From: Accumulibacter sp.
GTDB taxonomy: Bacteria > Pseudomonadota > Gammaproteobacteria > Burkholderiales > Rhodocyclaceae
DNA: 17,478 bases
Direction: 5' to 3'
Assembly: GCA_031264825.1 (NCBI GenBank)
Contig: JAISDL010000099.1
Span: 1-17,478 of the forward strand
Under the pieces are notes generated by a model, which did no database searches, was not told where the DNA came from, and saw nothing but the letters and a program-made list of their open reading frames with translations. Position numbers and translations under genes: made by a program. Shown here piece by piece: positions 14,603 to 17,478 of this stretch (its first letter is position 1; every line of letters starts with the position of its first letter).

Positions 14603-14865
14603 TTTTCCTCTGACCGCATCTCCGTGATCATTGCGGTCACGTCGTTTTCGAAGCGCAGCCCCGCTTTCTCCGCCTCGCCCGCCATCGCGGTTTGGAGCAT
14701 CTTCATCGCGTAGACCGCCGAGTTCATCATGATGACCTGGTCGTTCCGCTTTATCAGCGTCACCCTGTCACCCGTCGTCAAACCGAGCGCGGAGCGTATG
14801 GCTTTCGGCAGGGTGATCTGGCCCTTCGCCATGACTTTTGCGTTGTCAACCAACACGCCTTCCAT
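14599..14865 (-). CDS. AbrB/SpoVT-type antitoxin
   Basis: 88 residues. Residues about 8-50 (AKVMAKGQITLPKAIRSALG, then LTTGDRVTLI) form an AbrB/MazE swapped-hairpin DNA-binding domain. The C-terminal helix, rich in Met, Ala and Glu, is the usual toxin-binding part. GGAGG about 8 nt before the ATG supports the start. It overlaps the start of the PIN toxin by 4 nt, as in typical antitoxin-first modules. The toxin is broken, so the antitoxin is now an orphan that may still repress its own promoter. No other toxin partner is in the window. Confidence 0.88.
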   Translation of the reverse strand: MEGVLVDNAKVMAKGQITLPKAIRSALGLTTGDRVTLIKRNDQVIMMNSAVYAMKMLQTAMAGEAEKAGLRFENDVTAMITEMRSEEK

Positions 14866-14888
14866 GTGCTTGCCTCCTGTATTGCAGT

Positions 14889-14945
14889 GGGAACGATTCC
14901 CTACTTACCCTACTCAGAGTATACGCAAGGTTTTTTCGATTGCAA
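14889..14945 (-). promoter_or_regulatory. Promoter and candidate autoregulatory operator of the antitoxin gene
   Basis: On the minus strand, TTGCAA (14940-14945) and TATACT (14918-14923) are 16 bp apart, a good sigma-70 promoter 53 bp before the antitoxin start. Between the -10 and the gene lie two repeats: a tandem 9-mer (14899-14907 CCCTACTTA, 14908-14916 CCCTACTCA on the plus strand) and a perfect inverted repeat GGGAA-CGA-TTCCC (14889-14901). Either is a plausible binding site for the AbrB-type antitoxin. The operator role is inference. Confidence 0.6.
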
Positions 14946-15006
14946 GAGGGAATATCGGCATAACGGCGCACCTGCCTCCGGCGGCCTTCCAGCCTGAACC
15001 CGAACA

Positions 15007-16431
15007 TCAGACGAATACGGCCTGCGGTTCCAGATATTCCTCAAGCCCAAACACGCCGAACTCCCGACCCAGGCCGGACTGCTTGAAGCCGCCCATCGGT
15101 ACGCCTGCTTCGTCGAGCATGTCGAAGCTCTTGTTGATCATCACGGCGCCAGCTTCGATGCGTTCGGCGACGGCCAATCCCCGCGCCGGGTCGGACGCGC
15201 TTATCCAGCCTTGGAGACCGTAGGTCGTATCGTTGGCGATACGAACGGCTTCCTCTTCGGTTTTGTAAGGGATGACGCAAAGCACCGGGCCGAAAATCTC
15301 TTCCCGCGCGATCGTCATTCGATTCTCGACCTTGACGAATATCGTCGGCTTGACGAACCAGCCGGACTCCAGTCCCGACGGATGGCCTGGGCCGCCGGCG
15401 AGAAGTTCGGCGCCTTCCGCCCTGCCCTTCAGGATGTATTCCTGCACACGCGCGTACTGCTTTTCGTTCACCAAGGGGCCGATGCGCGTATCCTCTTCGC
15501 GGGTGTTGCCCACTTTCCATGACGGTAGCGCGCGCAAGAGCGCCGCTTCCATTTCTTTCAGACGAGGCTCGGGCACGAGCAAACGGCTCCCGGCGATACA
15601 CGCCTGCCCGTTGTTGCGAAAAGCGGCTTCCAGCGCGAATGCGGCGGCTTTGTCGAAATCCGCGTCGTCGAGGACGATATGCGGCGATTTTCCGCCGAGC
15701 TCGAGTGTCACGCGCTTCACGGTATCCGCCGCGCCCCGCAGTATGCTTTTGCCGACGGCGGTCGAGCCGGTGAAGGAAAACTTGGCGATGAGCGGATTGC
15801 GTACGAGTTCCGCTCCGACGACATCACCGCGTCCGTTCACGAGATTGACGACGCCGGCGGGGACGCCCGCGGCATGAATGCACTCCGCCAGAACCCGCGT
15901 CTGAATCGCGCTGAACTCGCTCGGCTTGACCACGGCGGTGCACCCGGCGGCGATGGCCGGGGCCAGTTTGTTGCAGATCATGAAGATCGCCGCATTCCAA
16001 GGGGTGATCAAGCCGGCGACCCCGACGGGTTTCATGCTGAGCACAGCCTTTCCCAGCGGTTTCGAAAAAGCGTAGCCCTCGAGCGTTTTCTTCATGTTCG
16101 TGAAAATTTTGGCCGCCCCTCGGACAGAAAACCTGGTGTGCAGCGAAACGCCTCCGTATTCCTCGATCCTCGCCGCGATGTGATCCTCCTCCCTGTCCAG
16201 AACAGCTTCATGCAGGCGTTGCAGGAGTTCGGCACGTTCGGCGACCGAGGAGCGCGAAAAAGCCGGAAACGCCTCTTGGGCGGCGTGTATCGCGGCGCGG
16301 GCATCCTCTTCGTCGCCCAAGCTTACCTGACCGATGCAATTTTTATTCGTGGGGTCGATCAAAGCCATCGTTTCCGTGCCGTGCGACTCGGTGAAACGCC
16401 CGTTGATGTAATGTTGCGTGATGGATTTCAT
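15007..16431 (-). CDS. NAD(P)-dependent aldehyde dehydrogenase
   Basis: 474 residues from the ATG at 16431, which has GGAGAAGG just upstream; an in-frame TTG at 16446 is less likely. This is a full-length ALDH-superfamily enzyme: PWNAA with Asn146, cofactor-binding Lys169 (VVKPSE), FTGSTAVG, general base Glu244 (TLELGGKSP), nucleophile Cys278 (NNGQACIAG) and EEIFGP (377-382). It oxidises an aldehyde to the carboxylate in the cytoplasm. The substrate cannot be told from sequence. It has no obvious metabolic partner: the neighbours are the antitoxin promoter region (141 bp downstream) and a RhuM-like gene, so no pathway can be inferred from context. The ALDH assignment is firm. Confidence 0.93.
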   Translation of the reverse strand: MKSITQHYINGRFTESHGTETMALIDPTNKNCIGQVSLGDEEDARAAIHAAQEAFPAFSRSSVAERAELLQRLHEAVLDREEDHIAARIEEYGGVSLHTRFSVRGAAKIFTNMKKTLEGYAFSKPLGKAVLSMKPVGVAGLITPWNAAIFMICNKLAPAIAAGCTAVVKPSEFSAIQTRVLAECIHAAGVPAGVVNLVNGRGDVVGAELVRNPLIAKFSFTGSTAVGKSILRGAADTVKRVTLELGGKSPHIVLDDADFDKAAAFALEAAFRNNGQACIAGSRLLVPEPRLKEMEAALLRALPSWKVGNTREEDTRIGPLVNEKQYARVQEYILKGRAEGAELLAGGPGHPSGLESGWFVKPTIFVKVENRMTIAREEIFGPVLCVIPYKTEEEAVRIANDTTYGLQGWISASDPARGLAVAERIEAGAVMINKSFDMLDEAGVPMGGFKQSGLGREFGVFGLEEYLEPQAVFV

Positions 16432-16537
16432 CGCCTTCTCCGACAAGAAGAATGACCCTTGTGCATCGAACTCACCCCCGCCCCAGGTATTCCCGGACGT
16501 GTCCAGAGTGTCGAGGGTATCGTTTCGCCCGCTCCAC

Positions 16538-17478
16538 TCAAGTTCCGCTTTCGCTCTTTACGAGTTGCTTTACGGCGCGGTCGAAATCGCTTTCGAGCTG
16601 CTTCATCTCACGCGCGCGGTAGATATCAAACTCTTTTTCGGCTTTCTCCATCGCCTGTTTGTGCGAGACGATTCCTTTCCCTGTGAGCAATTCGCGCCGG
16701 TTACCGATCAGTTGTCTGTCAAGTTCGGAACTCCAATCCTTCATCGTCATCGCGTGTTCCTCTATGGCCTGCAATTCAGCGTAATCGAGAAATTGCGAAA
16801 CGAGGAGGTTCAGAATCCGTAATTCTTTCTCACTCAGATAGTTTTTTGCAACGCGCACATCCTCTTTTGTTATGTAGTTGCCTTCGAAGTTCGTCATGCC
16901 AAGCAAGGGCTTTTTGTTGTCAACACGCCCGTAAATGACTTCGGCTGCCGTATGTTTGTGCGCCGCATAGTGCATTTTGTTTTGAACGGTAGCGAAAAAC
17001 TCCCGTGTTACACCCGCTTTCGGGTCATAGTCGATCGCGGTCGCGTAAATATCCGTCACTTGCTGATAAAGGTTACGCTCGCTACTGCGAATGTCGCGGA
17101 TACGTTGCAGCAGTTCACGAAAATAACGTCCGCCCCCGTTTTTCAGCCGCTCGTCGTCAAGCGAGAAGCCCTTGCGGATATACTCGTTCAGCCGTTGGGT
17201 CGCCCACTGGCGAAACTGAGTGCCGCGTAGCGATTTGACACGATAACCCACCGAAATAATCACGTCGAGGTTGTAGTGATCAACCTGATACGCTTTACCG
17301 TCTGCGGCAGTTGTTGCAAAATTTGCAACAACTGAATTTCGGTTCAATTCGCCTTCGTTAAACACGTTTTTGATGTGGCGCGAAATCGTAGACTTGTCGC
17401 GCTCAAACAGGGAGGCCATTTGATCGAGGGTCAGCCAAACGGTTTCTTCACCCAGCCGCACGTCAACGGATATTTTTT
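16538..17478 (-). CDS. RhuM-family protein (5' partial)
   Basis: The frame is open to the right edge; KISVDVRLGEETVWLTLDQMASLF at the edge shows that the N-terminus is cut and that the GTG near 17461 is not the start. RhuM hallmarks are present: a helix-turn-helix-like N-terminus (WLTLDQMASLFERDKSTISR), YNLDVIISVGYRVKSLRGTQF then RQWATQRLNEYIRKGFSLDDERL, and a long helical C-terminus ending in a coiled-coil-like tail. The family is named after a Salmonella pathogenicity island 3 gene. Homologs are common in genomic islands and often lie inside type I restriction-modification loci. The biochemical role is unsettled. hsd genes may lie beyond the right edge, but none is visible here. It is 106 bp from the aldehyde dehydrogenase start. 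Confidence 0.88.
   Translation of the reverse strand, partial: KISVDVRLGEETVWLTLDQMASLFERDKSTISRHIKNVFNEGELNRNSVVANFATTAADGKAYQVDHYNLDVIISVGYRVKSLRGTQFRQWATQRLNEYIRKGFSLDDERLKNGGGRYFRELLQRIRDIRSSERNLYQQVTDIYATAIDYDPKAGVTREFFATVQNKMHYAAHKHTAAEVIYGRVDNKKPLLGMTNFEGNYITKEDVRVAKNYLSEKELRILNLLVSQFLDYAELQAIEEHAMTMKDWSSELDRQLIGNRRELLTGKGIVSHKQAMEKAEKEFDIYRAREMKQLESDFDRAVKQLVKSESGT

Overview
The window looks like a chromosomal segment of a Gram-negative, motile proteobacterium of fairly high GC. The E. coli-type MotA/MotB stator pair, a CheZ-like protein, CheV, a CadR/PbrR-type MerR regulator and small secreted proteins of the DUF4124 type fit Betaproteobacteria or Gammaproteobacteria. I lean to Betaproteobacteria, with low confidence below class level. 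No rRNA, tRNA, CRISPR array or intact insertion sequence is visible.

Layout. (1) 1-1279, plus strand: two tandem paralogous secreted proteins with a DUF4124-like N-terminus. The first is cut by the left edge; the second is complete and carries an internal gapless 83-residue duplication. (2) 1411-7343, minus strand: a motility/chemotaxis block read motA, motB, cheV, cheY, cheZ-like, cheA. The cheV/cheY and cheY/cheZ pairs overlap, so translational coupling is likely. The CheZ-like protein lacks the catalytic Asp/Gln signature, and CheA lacks a P2 domain. (3) 7474-8160, minus: a lone SMI1/KNR4 (SUKH) protein. (4) 8203-13436, minus: heavy-metal export, with copper chaperone copZ, copper ATPase copA and a Zn/Cd/Pb ATPase. 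Between the two ATPases lies a roughly 300-bp island of hairpins and short tandem repeats that supplies the last codons of the Zn/Cd ATPase. (5) 13459-13984: a dyad operator sits inside two divergent promoters, one for the ATPase and one for the plus-strand cadR/pbrR-like regulator. (6) 14059-14865: an unrecognised, AT-richer plus-strand gene abuts a PIN-domain toxin cut after about 34 residues, while its AbrB-type antitoxin is intact with its own promoter. (7) 15007-16431, minus: an aldehyde dehydrogenase. (8) 16538 to the right edge, minus: a RhuM-family gene cut by the window.

How the genes work together: CheA phosphorylates CheY and CheV, phospho-CheY acts on the flagellar motor whose stator is MotA/MotB, and the CheZ-like protein sits where the CheY phosphatase would be. 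Receptors, CheW, CheR and CheB are not in this window. CopZ delivers Cu(I) to CopA for export, and CadR controls the Zn/Cd/Pb pump through the shared operator. The 13.4-17.5 kb part looks like accessory DNA that has been rearranged. I see no complete novel multi-gene system. The most distinctive items are the degenerate CheZ, the internally duplicated secreted protein, the repeat island, and the disarmed toxin-antitoxin locus next to an orphan gene.
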